From Dinoroseobacter sp049801095 (lineage in GTDB: Bacteria > Pseudomonadota > Alphaproteobacteria > Rhodobacterales > Rhodobacteraceae): a DNA stretch of 64,000 bases. Where the stretch lies: NCBI RefSeq assembly GCF_049801095.1, contig NZ_JBNAGH010000005.1:186001-250000 (forward strand), given 5' to 3'. Below the pieces are notes generated by a model, which was given only the letters and a program-made list of their open reading frames with translations, was not told the origin of the DNA and made no database searches. The position numbers and the translations under genes were made by a program. Below are positions 9,606-18,817 of this stretch, one piece after another (within the stretch, counting starts at the first letter, position 1; every line of letters begins with the position of its first letter).

Positions 9606-10870
9606 GCGGGGTTAAATCCGACATCATCCTCGAGAGGTTGATGTCCCTGCACCCGAAAATCATCGATCTGACGCTGGATCGGGTCTGGCGTCTTCTGGCG
9701 GCACTCGACCATCCAGAACAGGCGATGCCGCCTGTGATCCATATCGCCGGGACAAATGGCAAGGGCTCGACCCTCGCCATGCTCCGCGCGGGGTTGGAAG
9801 GGGCGGGCCTGAGCTGTCATGCCTATACCTCGCCCCATCTCGCCCGCTTCCATGAGCGCATCCGCGTCGCGGGGGAGCTGATCTCCGAGCCCGATCTGTC
9901 GGCGCTGCTGGAGGAGTGCGAGACGGCCAATGGCGGCGCATCCATCACCTATTTCGAGATCACGACCGTGGCGGCCCTGCTGGCCTTTGCCCGGACTGCG
10001 GCTGACTACACGCTGCTGGAGGTTGGGCTGGGCGGCCGGCTCGATGCCACCAATGTGGTGGACCAACCGGCGCTCTGCGTGATCACGCCGGTCTCTCTCG
10101 ACCACCAGCAGTTTCTGGGCGAGACCGTGGCGGATATCGCGGGTGAAAAGGCCGGGATCCTCAAGCGTGGCGTGCCTTGCGTGGTTGGTCCGCAATCCGA
10201 TGAGGCGCTCGAGGTGATCGAGGCGAAAGCCGCCCGGGTGGGCGCGCCTCTGCTGGTCTATGGCCAGCATTGGCATGTGGGGATCGAGCATGACCGGCTG
10301 GTCTATCAGGACGAGACGGGTCTGTTGGATCTGCCGCGCCCGGTCCTACCCGGCCCCCATCAGATCGAGAATGCCGGGGCGGCTCTGGCCGGGCTGCGCG
10401 CGTTGGGTGTGGGCCAAGCCGAGGCGGCCATGACCCGTGCGGAATGGCCCGCGCGCATGCAACGGCTGCGCGATGGGGCTCTGGCGACAGCGCATCCCAC
10501 CCTCGATCTCTGGCTCGACGGCGGGCACAACCCGGCGGCGGGGACAGCGCTGGCTGAGACCCTTGCCGGTCTGCCGGAGCGTCCGACCTATCTCGTTTGC
10601 GGCATGCTGCGCACCAAGGATGTCTCCGGGTTTTTGCGCCCTCTGGCGGCGCAGGCGCGGGCATTGCGCGCGCTCTCGATCCCCGGGGAGCAAGCGACTC
10701 TCACCGGGGCCGAGACCGCCGAGGCGGCCCGGGCCGTGGGGCTCGAGGCGCGCGAGGTGGCGGGCGTCTCCGAGGCTTTGGCCGAGATCGCAGGGGAAGA
10801 CCCCAATGCGCGGGTGGTGATTTGCGGCTCGCTTTACCTGGCGGGGGCGGTCCTGCGCATGCAGGCGTGA
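9602..10870 (+). CDS. folC: Folylpolyglutamate synthase / dihydrofolate synthase
   Basis: A 422-residue Mur-ligase-family enzyme that adds glutamate to dihydropteroate and folates. The P-loop HIAGTNGKGST and the LEVGLGGRLDATN motif are present, as is the later LWLDGGHNP segment. The GTG start overlaps the accD stop. It gives an N-terminus ending in DIILERLMSLHPKIIDL, in line with relatives as I remember them. An internal ATG at 9641 has GAGAGG only 3 bases before it and is the less likely start. Confidence 0.95.
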   Translation: MSGVKSDIILERLMSLHPKIIDLTLDRVWRLLAALDHPEQAMPPVIHIAGTNGKGSTLAMLRAGLEGAGLSCHAYTSPHLARFHERIRVAGELISEPDLSALLEECETANGGASITYFEITTVAALLAFARTAADYTLLEVGLGGRLDATNVVDQPALCVITPVSLDHQQFLGETVADIAGEKAGILKRGVPCVVGPQSDEALEVIEAKAARVGAPLLVYGQHWHVGIEHDRLVYQDETGLLDLPRPVLPGPHQIENAGAALAGLRALGVGQAEAAMTRAEWPARMQRLRDGALATAHPTLDLWLDGGHNPAAGTALAETLAGLPERPTYLVCGMLRTKDVSGFLRPLAAQARALRALSIPGEQATLTGAETAEAARAVGLEAREVAGVSEALAEIAGEDPNARVVICGSLYLAGAVLRMQA

Positions 10871-10960
10871 TCACAGGCCGCCGTTAACCAGAATCACACG
10901 CGGCCAATCTAGAACATATCCTGAACACGCCCGTCTTGCGGGCGCCATCGGGATCGCGAT

Positions 10961-11950
10961 TTGCCCAAGAAATCCAAGACCCTCGCCACCCAGGGCGACG
11001 ATGCGGATCACACCTATTCCAGTGTGGGCTATCCGAATGACGCCTATTACCTGCCCGAAGGCACCGACCTGAAGGTTATGGATCTTAAACTGGTGGATGA
11101 GGACGGGGATGGCGATATCGGGCCCGGCGACACGATCAACGGGTCCGAGGTCACGGCCTCCTTTCTCGGCGACGCGGTGGGCGTGGATTTTGGCGATGGG
11201 GAGCAGATCGTCGAAGGCGTGACCTTCTATCTCTCCGATGGCAGTCAGGTCTTCATGGCCACCGATGGCACCCAGCTCGAAGATGGCGAGTCCACGGGGA
11301 GCAAATGGGTCCATAGCAGCACCGATGTCCCCGTCAGCTCGATCACCGCGCCCTGTTTCGTGGCCGGAACCCTGATCGCGACGCCCGAGGGCGAGGTGCC
11401 GGTCGAGGCCCTGCGCGCGGGCGATCTCGTTCTGACCCGGGATCACGGGGCGCAGCGGCTCCTTTGGGTTGGGCAGGTGACCCTGCCGGGGGAGGGCGAA
11501 GCCGCGCCGATCCGCTTTGATCCAGAGGCGCTGGGCGGGGAGCGTCCGCTCTGGGTCTCCCCCCAGCACCGGATGCTCTTGCAAGACGGGCGGCTGGATC
11601 TCCTGCTCGCTGAGGGTGAGGTGCTCGCCGCCGCTTGCCATCTGGTCAATGGCGACACGGTGGCCCCGGATCCGCGGATGCAGGTCACCTATGTGCACCT
11701 GCTTTTTGCCCGGCATGAGATCGTCTTTGCCGAGGGCGTGCCGAGCGAGAGCTTTCATCCCGGCGAGGAAGGGATGCGGTCCTTCGGTCCCGGACGGCGG
11801 GAAAGCGCGGCGGAGACCTTCCCGGATCTCGCGGCCTTCCTCACCGGATATGGGCCTTGCGCCCGGCGCGTCCTGCGCGCCCATGAGGCCGTTCTCGCCG
11901 GACGTGTGGTGATCGGGCGCCGCACAACGGGGGCAGCCCTGGCCGCCTAG
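10961..11950 (+). CDS. Hint-domain (Hedgehog/intein-type) protein with an EF-hand-like loop
   Basis: A 329-residue protein. Residues 46-57 (DEDGDGDIGPGD) match a 12-residue EF-hand/dockerin calcium loop. A Hint_2-type domain begins at C132 (PCFVAGTLIATPEGE) with the block-B-like SPQHRML and a conserved CHLVNGDTV region. Such proteins in Rhodobacteraceae are thought to self-process and are often secreted. Stops close the frame just upstream, leaving a TTG as the only plausible start, with a poor ribosome binding site. No signal peptide is visible. A type I secretion ABC/HlyD pair 2.8 kb away could be its exporter (inference). Its stop codon shares a CTAG with the convergent phhB. Confidence 0.75.
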   Translation: MPKKSKTLATQGDDADHTYSSVGYPNDAYYLPEGTDLKVMDLKLVDEDGDGDIGPGDTINGSEVTASFLGDAVGVDFGDGEQIVEGVTFYLSDGSQVFMATDGTQLEDGESTGSKWVHSSTDVPVSSITAPCFVAGTLIATPEGEVPVEALRAGDLVLTRDHGAQRLLWVGQVTLPGEGEAAPIRFDPEALGGERPLWVSPQHRMLLQDGRLDLLLAEGEVLAAACHLVNGDTVAPDPRMQVTYVHLLFARHEIVFAEGVPSESFHPGEEGMRSFGPGRRESAAETFPDLAAFLTGYGPCARRVLRAHEAVLAGRVVIGRRTTGAALAA

Positions 11951-12240
11951 GCCAGCGTGTCGATCTTGGTCGCGAGCTTGATGTCCAGATCCGACAGCCC
12001 GCCCACATCATGGGTGCTGAGCGTGACGTCCACGGTGCGATAGACATTGAACCACTCGGGATGGTGGTCCCATTTCTCGGCCCAGAGCGCCACATGGCTC
12101 ATGAAGGCGAAGGCGGCGGTGAAATCGGCAAACTCGAAACGCTTCTCGATGGCGTCGCGCCCGTCTACCAGCGCCCATCCCGCTGCCAAAAGAGGGGCCA
12201 GCGCCGCATCGCGCGTCTCAGGGGTCAGTTTCTCAGCCAT
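11947..12240 (-). CDS. phhB: Pterin-4a-carbinolamine dehydratase
   Basis: A 97-residue PCD/DCoH-family enzyme that dehydrates 4a-hydroxytetrahydrobiopterin in the cytoplasm. The signature DHHPEW (HHP core) is followed by VDVTLSTHDVGG, with the expected spacing. The start at MAEKLTPE fits the usual family length; a longer frame would read far into the upstream gene. No phenylalanine hydroxylase is nearby, so it may serve general pterin recycling. It is the last gene of the tight minus-strand run starting near 17.8 kb. Confidence 0.92.
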   Translation of the reverse strand: MAEKLTPETRDAALAPLLAAGWALVDGRDAIEKRFEFADFTAAFAFMSHVALWAEKWDHHPEWFNVYRTVDVTLSTHDVGGLSDLDIKLATKIDTLA

Positions 12241-13466
12241 CAGTCCTCCGACAGGGTTTTCTTGAACGGGCCGTAGCCGGTCATCACTTCGATCTCCTCG
12301 TCCACCGCGTCTTTCTCGGCGGCAAGATAGGTGCGGATCGCATCGGCAAATCCGGGATCCCGCACCCAATGCAGGGAATGGGTCTGGGTCGGCAGGTAGC
12401 CGCGCGCAAGTTTATGGGCGCCCTGTGCCCCGGCCTCGACCGTGGCGAGCCCCTGGGCAATCGCGAAATCGATGGCCTGGTAGTAGCAGGCCTCGAAATG
12501 CAGGCAGGGATAGTCCTCGATACAGCCCCAGTAGCGTCCATAGAGCACGTCGCGCCCGATGAAGTTCAGTGCTCCGGCGATGGGCTCCCCATCGCGCAGG
12601 GCAAGCACCATCATCATGTCGTCGCGCAAGGTCTCTTGAGCGATGTCAAAGAAGCGGCGGGTGAGGTAAGGCGTGCCCCATTTGCGCGCGCCCGTATCCT
12701 GATAGAATACCCAGAACGCATCCCAGTGCTCCGGCCGGATCGCGTCGCCGGTGAGCTGGACGATCTCGCCCCCGAAGCTCTGGGCGGTTTGGCGCTCCTT
12801 GCGGATATTCTTGCGTTTGCGCGACGAGAGCGAAGCGAGGAAATCGTCGAATGCGACGTAGCCCCGGTTCTCCCAGTGAAACTGCTGACTGCTGCGCGCC
12901 ATCAGGCCCATGGCCTCGCCAGCGCGCGCCTCGGTCTCGGTGCAGAAGGTGATGTGGAGGGAGCTGACCTCCGCCTCGACCGCCACTTGCACGGCACCTT
13001 GCACGAGTGCCGATTGGCCGACGGTTTCAAAGCCCGGGCGGGTTAGCAAACGGCGGCCCGTGGCCGGGGTGAAGGGGACCGCAACCTGCAGCTTGGGATA
13101 GTAGCGCCCGCCCGCCCGCTCATAGGCATGGGCCCAGTTGTGATCAAAAATATACTCACCCTGGGAATGGGACTTTGCGTAGAGCGGCGCGACCGCGATC
13201 ACCATGCCCTCGGCGCGGGCCACCAGATAGCGGGGCGCCCATCCGCTTCCGGCGCCGACCGAACCGGATTGCTCCAAGGCGCGCAGGAAGCGATGGGTGG
13301 TGAACGGATCCGCCGGGCGGCCATCATCCGCCGCCTCTGGGCAGGCGCAGGCATCCCAGTCCTGCGCGTCGATCTCGGCCAGCGTGTGAATCACGCTGAT
13401 TTCGACGCTTGTCTCGGCTGGGGTGGCGGTGGGCGCGGGGTCTGGGATCATCGAAGCTTTCACCAT
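12240..13466 (-). CDS. FemAB-like / peptidogalycan-recognition-type GNAT protein
   Basis: A 408-residue protein of the COG3146 (DUF482) group, which has the acyl-CoA N-acyltransferase fold related to FemAB. Visible landmarks are the KRKNIRKER block (about 198-206), the YGRYWGC segment and the C-terminal GAQGAHKLARGY motif typical of this family. The role is unproven; an aminoacyl- or acyl-transfer reaction is inferred from the fold. The first codon is uncertain: an in-frame ATG lies at 13451, five codons in, and neither has a strong ribosome binding site. It abuts phhB with a one-base stop/start junction. Confidence 0.82.
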   Translation of the reverse strand: MVKASMIPDPAPTATPAETSVEISVIHTLAEIDAQDWDACACPEAADDGRPADPFTTHRFLRALEQSGSVGAGSGWAPRYLVARAEGMVIAVAPLYAKSHSQGEYIFDHNWAHAYERAGGRYYPKLQVAVPFTPATGRRLLTRPGFETVGQSALVQGAVQVAVEAEVSSLHITFCTETEARAGEAMGLMARSSQQFHWENRGYVAFDDFLASLSSRKRKNIRKERQTAQSFGGEIVQLTGDAIRPEHWDAFWVFYQDTGARKWGTPYLTRRFFDIAQETLRDDMMMVLALRDGEPIAGALNFIGRDVLYGRYWGCIEDYPCLHFEACYYQAIDFAIAQGLATVEAGAQGAHKLARGYLPTQTHSLHWVRDPGFADAIRTYLAAEKDAVDEEIEVMTGYGPFKKTLSED

Positions 13467-13536
13467 CGGGCACTGGGTTCAAACATGGCCCCGTCGCGAA
13501 TGGGGTCAACCCTGCGCACCCCTCGTGGGCCATGGA

Positions 13537-14286
13537 TCAGGGCAGGTATCCCTCAAAGGTGATGTTGTCCGCAGTTTCGAGGGCGGTTTTGGCCTCTTCG
13601 GGGCTGCGGATGGTCCAGGTCAGCACCGGCACGCCTCGCGATTTCAGCGCGTGGACGGGGGCCATCTGCAAGGATCTGCGATCATGGCTGATGAAGCTCG
13701 CACCAACCCGATCGAAATCGGTGATGGCGCTCAGATGGTCCGCGCGCGCTTGGGTCAGCCCGGGCTCCGTCGCAAAGTCCTTGGTGACAAGCCCGATGGG
13801 GCAGTCCGGAGACAGCGTTTGGAAAGACGCCACAGCATCTGGGTTGAAGGACATGACGGCGACCGGTCCGTCATAGGTGGCGAGTGCGCGCGCCACCGCG
13901 CGCGCCAACGCGCCATCCTCGGGGGTTTCCTTGCTGGGATGGCTCTTCAGTTCGACCAAGAGCGGGACGCGCCCCGCGACGCGGGTCAGCACCTCCGCCA
14001 GGGGCGGGGGTGCCTCCGCGCTGTGTTTCAGGGGGATCCGGGTCATCTCCGCAAGGCTGTGGTCCCGCACCCGCCCGTCCAACCCGGTCAGCCGCACAAG
14101 CTCCGGATCATGAAAGACCAGCGCTTCGCCATCGCCGGTCAGTTGCACATCGATCTCGAGCCCATAGCCCTGGGCGATGGCCGCCTCGATCGCGCCAAGA
14201 CTGTTCTCCACGCGGCCCTGTTTGGCATCGTGCAAGGCGCGATGGGCCAGAGGCCGGTCGAGAAAGGCGCGGGGCAGGGCGGTCAT
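13537..14286 (-). CDS. ugpQ: Glycerophosphodiester phosphodiesterase family protein
   Basis: A 249-residue cytoplasmic GDPD of the PI-PLC TIM-barrel superfamily, cleaving glycerophosphodiesters to sn-glycerol 3-phosphate and an alcohol. The catalytic blocks are present: AHRALHDAKQGRVENS near the N-terminus, then LEIDVQLTGDG and VFHDPELVRLT with the metal-binding E and D and the catalytic His. There is no signal peptide, so the cytoplasmic UgpQ type fits. It overlaps the RidA-family gene by 4 bp. UgpQ is by similarity, as no ugp transporter is in view. Confidence 0.9.
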   Translation of the reverse strand: MTALPRAFLDRPLAHRALHDAKQGRVENSLGAIEAAIAQGYGLEIDVQLTGDGEALVFHDPELVRLTGLDGRVRDHSLAEMTRIPLKHSAEAPPPLAEVLTRVAGRVPLLVELKSHPSKETPEDGALARAVARALATYDGPVAVMSFNPDAVASFQTLSPDCPIGLVTKDFATEPGLTQARADHLSAITDFDRVGASFISHDRRSLQMAPVHALKSRGVPVLTWTIRSPEEAKTALETADNITFEGYLP

Positions 14287-14750
14287 GGGCGGATCTGGAA
14301 GATCCCCTCGATCTCAACCGCGACGCCGAAGGGCAGGGCGGCGGCGCTGACGGCGGAGCGGGCATGGCGCCCGGCATCGCCCAGGGCCTCGACCATGAAA
14401 TCCGACGCCCCGTTGATCACTTTGGGCTGGTCGCCAAAATCCAGGGTCGAGTTCACAAAACCCACCAGCTTGACCACGCGCACCAACCGGTCGAGGTCGC
14501 CGTCACAGGCCGCGCGCACTTGCGCCAGCAAGTTGATCGCGCAGAGCTTTGCTGCAGCCGCGCCAGCTTCGGCCTCCAGATCATCGCCGAGCTTGCCCTT
14601 GACCATCTCGCCATCGGCCATGGGCAACTGCCCCGAGACATGGACAAGGTCGCCCACCTGCACGAAGGGCACGTAATTGGCCGCCGGGGCCGCAGCCTCC
14701 GGCAAGGTGACGCCCAAGGCGGCGAGGCGGTCTTCGAAATTGCTGGCCAT
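14283..14750 (-). CDS. RidA family protein
   Basis: A 155-residue member of the YjgF/YER057c/UK114 superfamily, close to the longer YjgF-like subgroup. Recognisable parts are FVQVGDLVHVSGQLP near residue 27, LDRLVRVVKLVGFVNS in the centre, and GRHARSAVSAAALPFGVAVEIE at the end, which holds the conserved Arg. Canonical RidA hydrolyses 2-aminoacrylate and other reactive enamines. This subgroup may do so too, but that is inferred. It lies 27 bp after hlyD and 4 bp into the GDPD gene, so it belongs to the same transcription unit. Confidence 0.88.
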   Translation of the reverse strand: MASNFEDRLAALGVTLPEAAAPAANYVPFVQVGDLVHVSGQLPMADGEMVKGKLGDDLEAEAGAAAAKLCAINLLAQVRAACDGDLDRLVRVVKLVGFVNSTLDFGDQPKVINGASDFMVEALGDAGRHARSAVSAAALPFGVAVEIEGIFQIRP

Positions 14751-14777
14751 GCTCAGTCTCCCGTGATTTCGGCTCCC

Positions 14778-16082
14778 TTATCCCTCACGGAAAGCGCGAT
14801 TGAAATAGTCGCTGAGCGGTTTCACGAAATACTCGATCGGGGTGCGGTCGGCGGTGCGGATGAAGGCCTCCACCGGCATGCCCGGGATCAGGTCGAGCCC
14901 GGAGAGCTTCTCCATCTCGCCCTCTTGCGGAGCGGTTTCGACCCGGTAGAAGGAAGCGCCCGTGGCCTCATCGACGAACGCATCCGGCGAGACGCTGACC
15001 ACCTCACCCTTCAATTCCGGTGTGCGGCGCTGATCGAAGGCGGAGAAGCGCAGGTTCACCTCCTGCCCGACAAAAACCTCGTCCACATTGATCGGATTGA
15101 CCCGGCTGGTGATGATCAGCGGACGGTCCTGGGGCACGAGATAGAGCACGGGCTCCGCGGGCCGGATCACCGAGCGTTCGGCGAAAATCGCAAGGTCGTA
15201 GACGATGCCACCCACGGGCGCGCGAATGTCGAGGCGGCTCAGCCGTTCGCGCAGGGCGCGGCGTTGCTGCTGCAACTCAAGTTCCTGGGCCTGAGTGTCG
15301 CGCAGCCGCGCGATGGCCTCTTCTCGGCGCGAGGTGGTGAGCTTGAGGATCTCGATATCGATCTCGGTCTGCCGGCCACCGAATTCCGCCTTGGAAGCTG
15401 TGAGCTCCCCGACCGAGCCCAGCAGACGCGCCTGCTCGCGCTGCAGCGACAGGACCCGCGAGGCCTGTGCCAGCCCGCGATCCAGCAGGCTTTGCTGATC
15501 CGCGAGCTCCTGCTCGATCAGGTCGAGCTGTTTGCCCAGTGCCACTTGCTGCGCGGTGATCCCCTCGATCTGGTTGTCGATTTGCGAGCGGCGGCGGGCG
15601 AGTTGCTCGGTTTCGGTCTGGATCGAAGTGTTGCGCGCCTCAAAAAGGCGCCGCTGGCCCGCCATGACATCGGCGATTTCGGCGCTGGATCCTGCCGCCG
15701 CGAGCAGCGCGTCATCGAAGATTACCTCTTCGACCCCATCCCGCTCGGCCACAAGCAGCGCGCGCCGCGCCATCAGCTCAAACAGCTGACCCTCGACAAT
15801 CGCCAGATCCGTCAGCAGCAGCGTCGGATCAAGCTGGATCAGCAGCGAACCGCTTTCCACCGTGTCGCCTTCATCCACGGCAATGCGCTGCACCACGCCA
15901 CCATCGGGATGCTGAACGACTTGCCGGTTCTGATCGACCTCGATCTGTCCCGGGGCAATGATGGCGCCGGCGATATTGGCCATGACGGACCATGTTCCGA
16001 AACCGCCGACCAGTATCGCGAGGGCGGTCCCGCCGATCAGCAATTGGCGGCTGGCGGGGAATTTGCGGGATGAGGGGCTCAT
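14778..16082 (-). CDS. Type I secretion membrane fusion protein (HlyD family)
   Basis: A 434-residue HlyD/PrtE-family periplasmic adaptor that links the inner-membrane ABC exporter to a TolC-type outer membrane channel. It has one N-terminal transmembrane segment (about 17-37), then a lipoyl-like piece (DGGVVQRIAVDEGDTV), long coiled-coil arms (about 95-270) and the closing half of the lipoyl and beta-barrel domains (DIRAPVGGIVYDLAIF, PGMPVEAFIRT). The start ATG overlaps the stop of the ABC gene by 4 bp; a longer frame would run into that gene. The TolC partner is not in this window. Confidence 0.93.
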   Translation of the reverse strand: MSPSSRKFPASRQLLIGGTALAILVGGFGTWSVMANIAGAIIAPGQIEVDQNRQVVQHPDGGVVQRIAVDEGDTVESGSLLIQLDPTLLLTDLAIVEGQLFELMARRALLVAERDGVEEVIFDDALLAAAGSSAEIADVMAGQRRLFEARNTSIQTETEQLARRRSQIDNQIEGITAQQVALGKQLDLIEQELADQQSLLDRGLAQASRVLSLQREQARLLGSVGELTASKAEFGGRQTEIDIEILKLTTSRREEAIARLRDTQAQELELQQQRRALRERLSRLDIRAPVGGIVYDLAIFAERSVIRPAEPVLYLVPQDRPLIITSRVNPINVDEVFVGQEVNLRFSAFDQRRTPELKGEVVSVSPDAFVDEATGASFYRVETAPQEGEMEKLSGLDLIPGMPVEAFIRTADRTPIEYFVKPLSDYFNRAFREG

Positions 16083-17818
16083 GACACACCTCCTGCGGCT
16101 TTCTTGAGGATTTCCTTGTGGTTCGAGACCATGGATTTCAGCACCTCGTCGCGGGGGCCAAAGGCCTTGCGCGAGCCGCCTTCGAGCACCAGAAGCGTTT
16201 CGCATTGCTCAATCGCGGCGGGCCGGTGGGCCATGATCAGCACGGCCTTCCCGTCCTTCTTCATCCGCGCAACGGCGGCGTTCAGAGCCTGCGAGCCGCT
16301 ATTGTCGAGGTTTGAGTTCGGCTCATCCAACACCAGCAGCACCGGATCGCCATAGAGCGCCCGGGCAAGCCCGATCCGCTGCATCTGCCCGCCGGACAGT
16401 TTGGTCTGACTGCCGAGGATTTGCGTGTCGTAGCCTTTGGGCAGTTTCAGGATCATCTCATGGGCGTCGGCGCGCTTGGCCGCATCCACCACGGCCTGAG
16501 CATCGGGTTGGGTCGCGAGGCGGGCGATGTTTTCGGCAATCGTGCCGTCAAACAGCACCACCTGCTGGGGCAGATAGCCGATATGGGTGCCGAGCACATC
16601 GGGCCCGAACTGGTCGAGAGAGGCGCCGTCCAGCCGGATCTTCCCCCCCGCCGCGGGCCAGATCCCGGTCAAAGCGCGCGCGAGGGTTGACTTGCCCGCC
16701 CCGCTTTGCCCGATCACGCCGCACGCCTCGCCCGGCGCGACGGTGAAAGACACGCTGCGCAGGGCGGCCTGCGCCTCCCCCGGGGGGACCACGATCAACT
16801 GCTCCACCGAGAGCTGCGCCTTTGGCTTTGGCAGTGGCGTGCGATCCGCATCGGGCGGAATCGTGTCCAGCAGATCCAGCAGATCGCGCCGCCCTTTCAT
16901 GGCGCGCTGCACCAGGGGCCACTGGCCGATCGCCATCTCGATCGGGGCCAGAGCGCGGCCCATCAGGATGGAGCCCGCGATCATTGCGCCCGCGGTCAGC
17001 TCCCCCTGGAGCACGAGATAGGCGCCGAGACCCAGCATTGCCGATTGCAGAAACAGGCGGAACGTCTTGGTCAGGGTCGAGAAGCCGCCCGTGCGATCGG
17101 ACGAGGTCAGCGTCTCGGTCAGGGATGCGCTGCGCACTTGATTCCACCGCTCAAAAGCCGAGCGGCGCATGCCCAAGGCTTCCACCGTTTCGGCACCGCC
17201 TGCCAGCTGTTGGGACATCATCTCGGCGCGGGCCGAGGCCTCATTCGCCTTGCTGACCGGGCGGCTGGTGAGCCACTGGTTCAGCACGGTCACAATGATC
17301 AGGAAGGTCCCGCCGACCATGGCCAGATAGCCAAGCCAGGGGTGGAAGATGAAGATGGCCGCCACAAAGAGCGGTGTCCAGGGGATGTCGAACACCGCGA
17401 GGAGCGCGGGCGAGGACAAGAGCCTTTGCATCGCCTCCAGATCCCGCAAGCCGGTGGCAGCGGTCGTCTGCCCCTCGCGCAGGGATTTGCGCAGGGAGGC
17501 GGAAAAGACCCGCTGATCCAGCGTGTCCTGCATTCGTGCCCCGGCGCGCGCCAGCACCCGTCCGCGCGCCCAGTCGAGCACGCCCATCATCAGAAACAGG
17601 AACGCGACCAGTGCCGAGAGCGCCAGCAACGTCTCTTCTGACTGGCTGCCCAGTACCCGGTCATAGACCTGCAACATATAGAGCGGCCCGGTCAGCATCA
17701 GCAGGTTCACAAAGATTGAGAACACGAACACGGACCCGAAAAGGGGCATATTCGCGCGGCGAATCGCGCCCAGTTCTTCCTTGCCCTTGCCTGCATTTGG
17801 CGGTCTGCGTGCAGCCAT
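16079..17818 (-). CDS. Type I secretion ABC transporter permease/ATPase
   Basis: A 579-residue PrtD/HlyB-type half transporter without an N-terminal C39 peptidase domain. The membrane domain spans about residues 25-300. The ATPase domain has Walker A GQSGAGKST, the signature LSGGQMQRIGLARAL and Walker B VLLVLDEPNSNLD. With the coupled HlyD gene it forms an inner-membrane exporter for C-terminal-signal substrates. No RTX protein lies next to it; the Hint/EF-hand protein at about 11 kb is a possible but unproven substrate. It leads a minus-strand run that continues to phhB. Confidence 0.94.
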   Translation of the reverse strand: MAARRPPNAGKGKEELGAIRRANMPLFGSVFVFSIFVNLLMLTGPLYMLQVYDRVLGSQSEETLLALSALVAFLFLMMGVLDWARGRVLARAGARMQDTLDQRVFSASLRKSLREGQTTAATGLRDLEAMQRLLSSPALLAVFDIPWTPLFVAAIFIFHPWLGYLAMVGGTFLIIVTVLNQWLTSRPVSKANEASARAEMMSQQLAGGAETVEALGMRRSAFERWNQVRSASLTETLTSSDRTGGFSTLTKTFRLFLQSAMLGLGAYLVLQGELTAGAMIAGSILMGRALAPIEMAIGQWPLVQRAMKGRRDLLDLLDTIPPDADRTPLPKPKAQLSVEQLIVVPPGEAQAALRSVSFTVAPGEACGVIGQSGAGKSTLARALTGIWPAAGGKIRLDGASLDQFGPDVLGTHIGYLPQQVVLFDGTIAENIARLATQPDAQAVVDAAKRADAHEMILKLPKGYDTQILGSQTKLSGGQMQRIGLARALYGDPVLLVLDEPNSNLDNSGSQALNAAVARMKKDGKAVLIMAHRPAAIEQCETLLVLEGGSRKAFGPRDEVLKSMVSNHKEILKKAAGGVS

Positions 17819-17989
17819 ACTCTGTCCTCATCCCCTCGAACCCGCTGCCATGAATGGCGAAGCATTGCCGATTCTAACGCATACTTGTTTAACGCGGCTT
17901 CTCTATTCACGAAGCCTTTCCTATCTAAGGGTGTATAGGCGTATATACTGCAAGCCAATTGTTGCTGCTGATCCCGGAAGCCGAGTTCT

Positions 17990-18817
17990 ATGTCCCAATC
18001 CCTTCGTCGCATTTTGCGACCTGTGTCCTGTCTTGTTCTGATCGCGGCTCTCGGAGCCTGTGCCAAACCGCAAAACAGCAGTGACATCATTGATCCGCTG
18101 GAGCCCGCCAATCGCGGCGTGCACAACTTCAACAAGGCGCTGGACAAAGCCGTACTGCGCGATGTCTCGCAAGCCTATGTCACCGTGGTGCCCGAGCCGG
18201 TGGTCGACGCGATCAGCAACGCGACCCACAATCTCGAACAGCCCTCGCGCATCATGAACAACCTGCTGCAGGGCCGGATCGAGAATGCGGCCCATAACTC
18301 GTTCCGTTTTCTGGTGAATACGACCTTTGGGCTTCTTGGTGTGCTGGATGTGGCCGACGCCATGGGGCTTGAGGAGATCGACACGGATTTCGGCGAGACG
18401 CTCTATGTCTGGGGCGTGGGCGAGGGCGCTTATCTCGAGGTGCCGCTGTTGGGGCCGCACACGTCACGCCGTCTCGTGGGGCGCGCGGTCGACATCGTGA
18501 CCGACCCGATCGGCGAGGTGGTTTCGGTAACCCGTCCCCTGGCCGTGCGGGCCGGGCTCTTCACCACCGAGCAACTGAAGGACCGCGCAGAGTTCTCCAA
18601 TGTGGTGGATGACGTGCTCTACAACAGCATCGACAGCTACTCTGCCACACGCATTTTTTACCTCCAGAACCGCCGCTTCATGCTTGGGAGCGCGCAGGGG
18701 CCGGCCTATCTCGACCCCTATGAAGAGTTCCCCGACGGCGCCGAGGGTGCTGCCGGAGCGGCCAGTGCCGCGGATGATTTGTATTTCGACCCCTACGAGG
18801 ATCCCTATGTCCAGTAA
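17990..18817 (+). CDS. mlaA: MlaA/VacJ family lipoprotein
   Basis: A 275-residue outer-membrane lipoprotein of the Mla retrograde phospholipid pathway, which removes mislocalised phospholipids from the outer leaflet. The signal ends in the lipobox LGAC (C24). The family core DPLEPANRGVHNFN and the RPLAVRAGLF / DPYEEFPDG region are present. Residues beyond about 245 are acidic and Ala-rich. The start overlaps nothing upstream. The 3' end overlaps mlaC by 11 bp, so the pair is cotranscribed. The inner-membrane MlaFEDB complex is not in the window. Confidence 0.94.
   Translation: MSQSLRRILRPVSCLVLIAALGACAKPQNSSDIIDPLEPANRGVHNFNKALDKAVLRDVSQAYVTVVPEPVVDAISNATHNLEQPSRIMNNLLQGRIENAAHNSFRFLVNTTFGLLGVLDVADAMGLEEIDTDFGETLYVWGVGEGAYLEVPLLGPHTSRRLVGRAVDIVTDPIGEVVSVTRPLAVRAGLFTTEQLKDRAEFSNVVDDVLYNSIDSYSATRIFYLQNRRFMLGSAQGPAYLDPYEEFPDGAEGAAGAASAADDLYFDPYEDPYVQ

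Noticed and set aside
13140..13165. TACTCACC/TATACTC stretch as a further repeat copy
   Set aside because: Only the GAGTAT part matches; AACAATGA is missing, and the codons belong to a conserved GEYIFDHNW segment of the FemAB-like protein.
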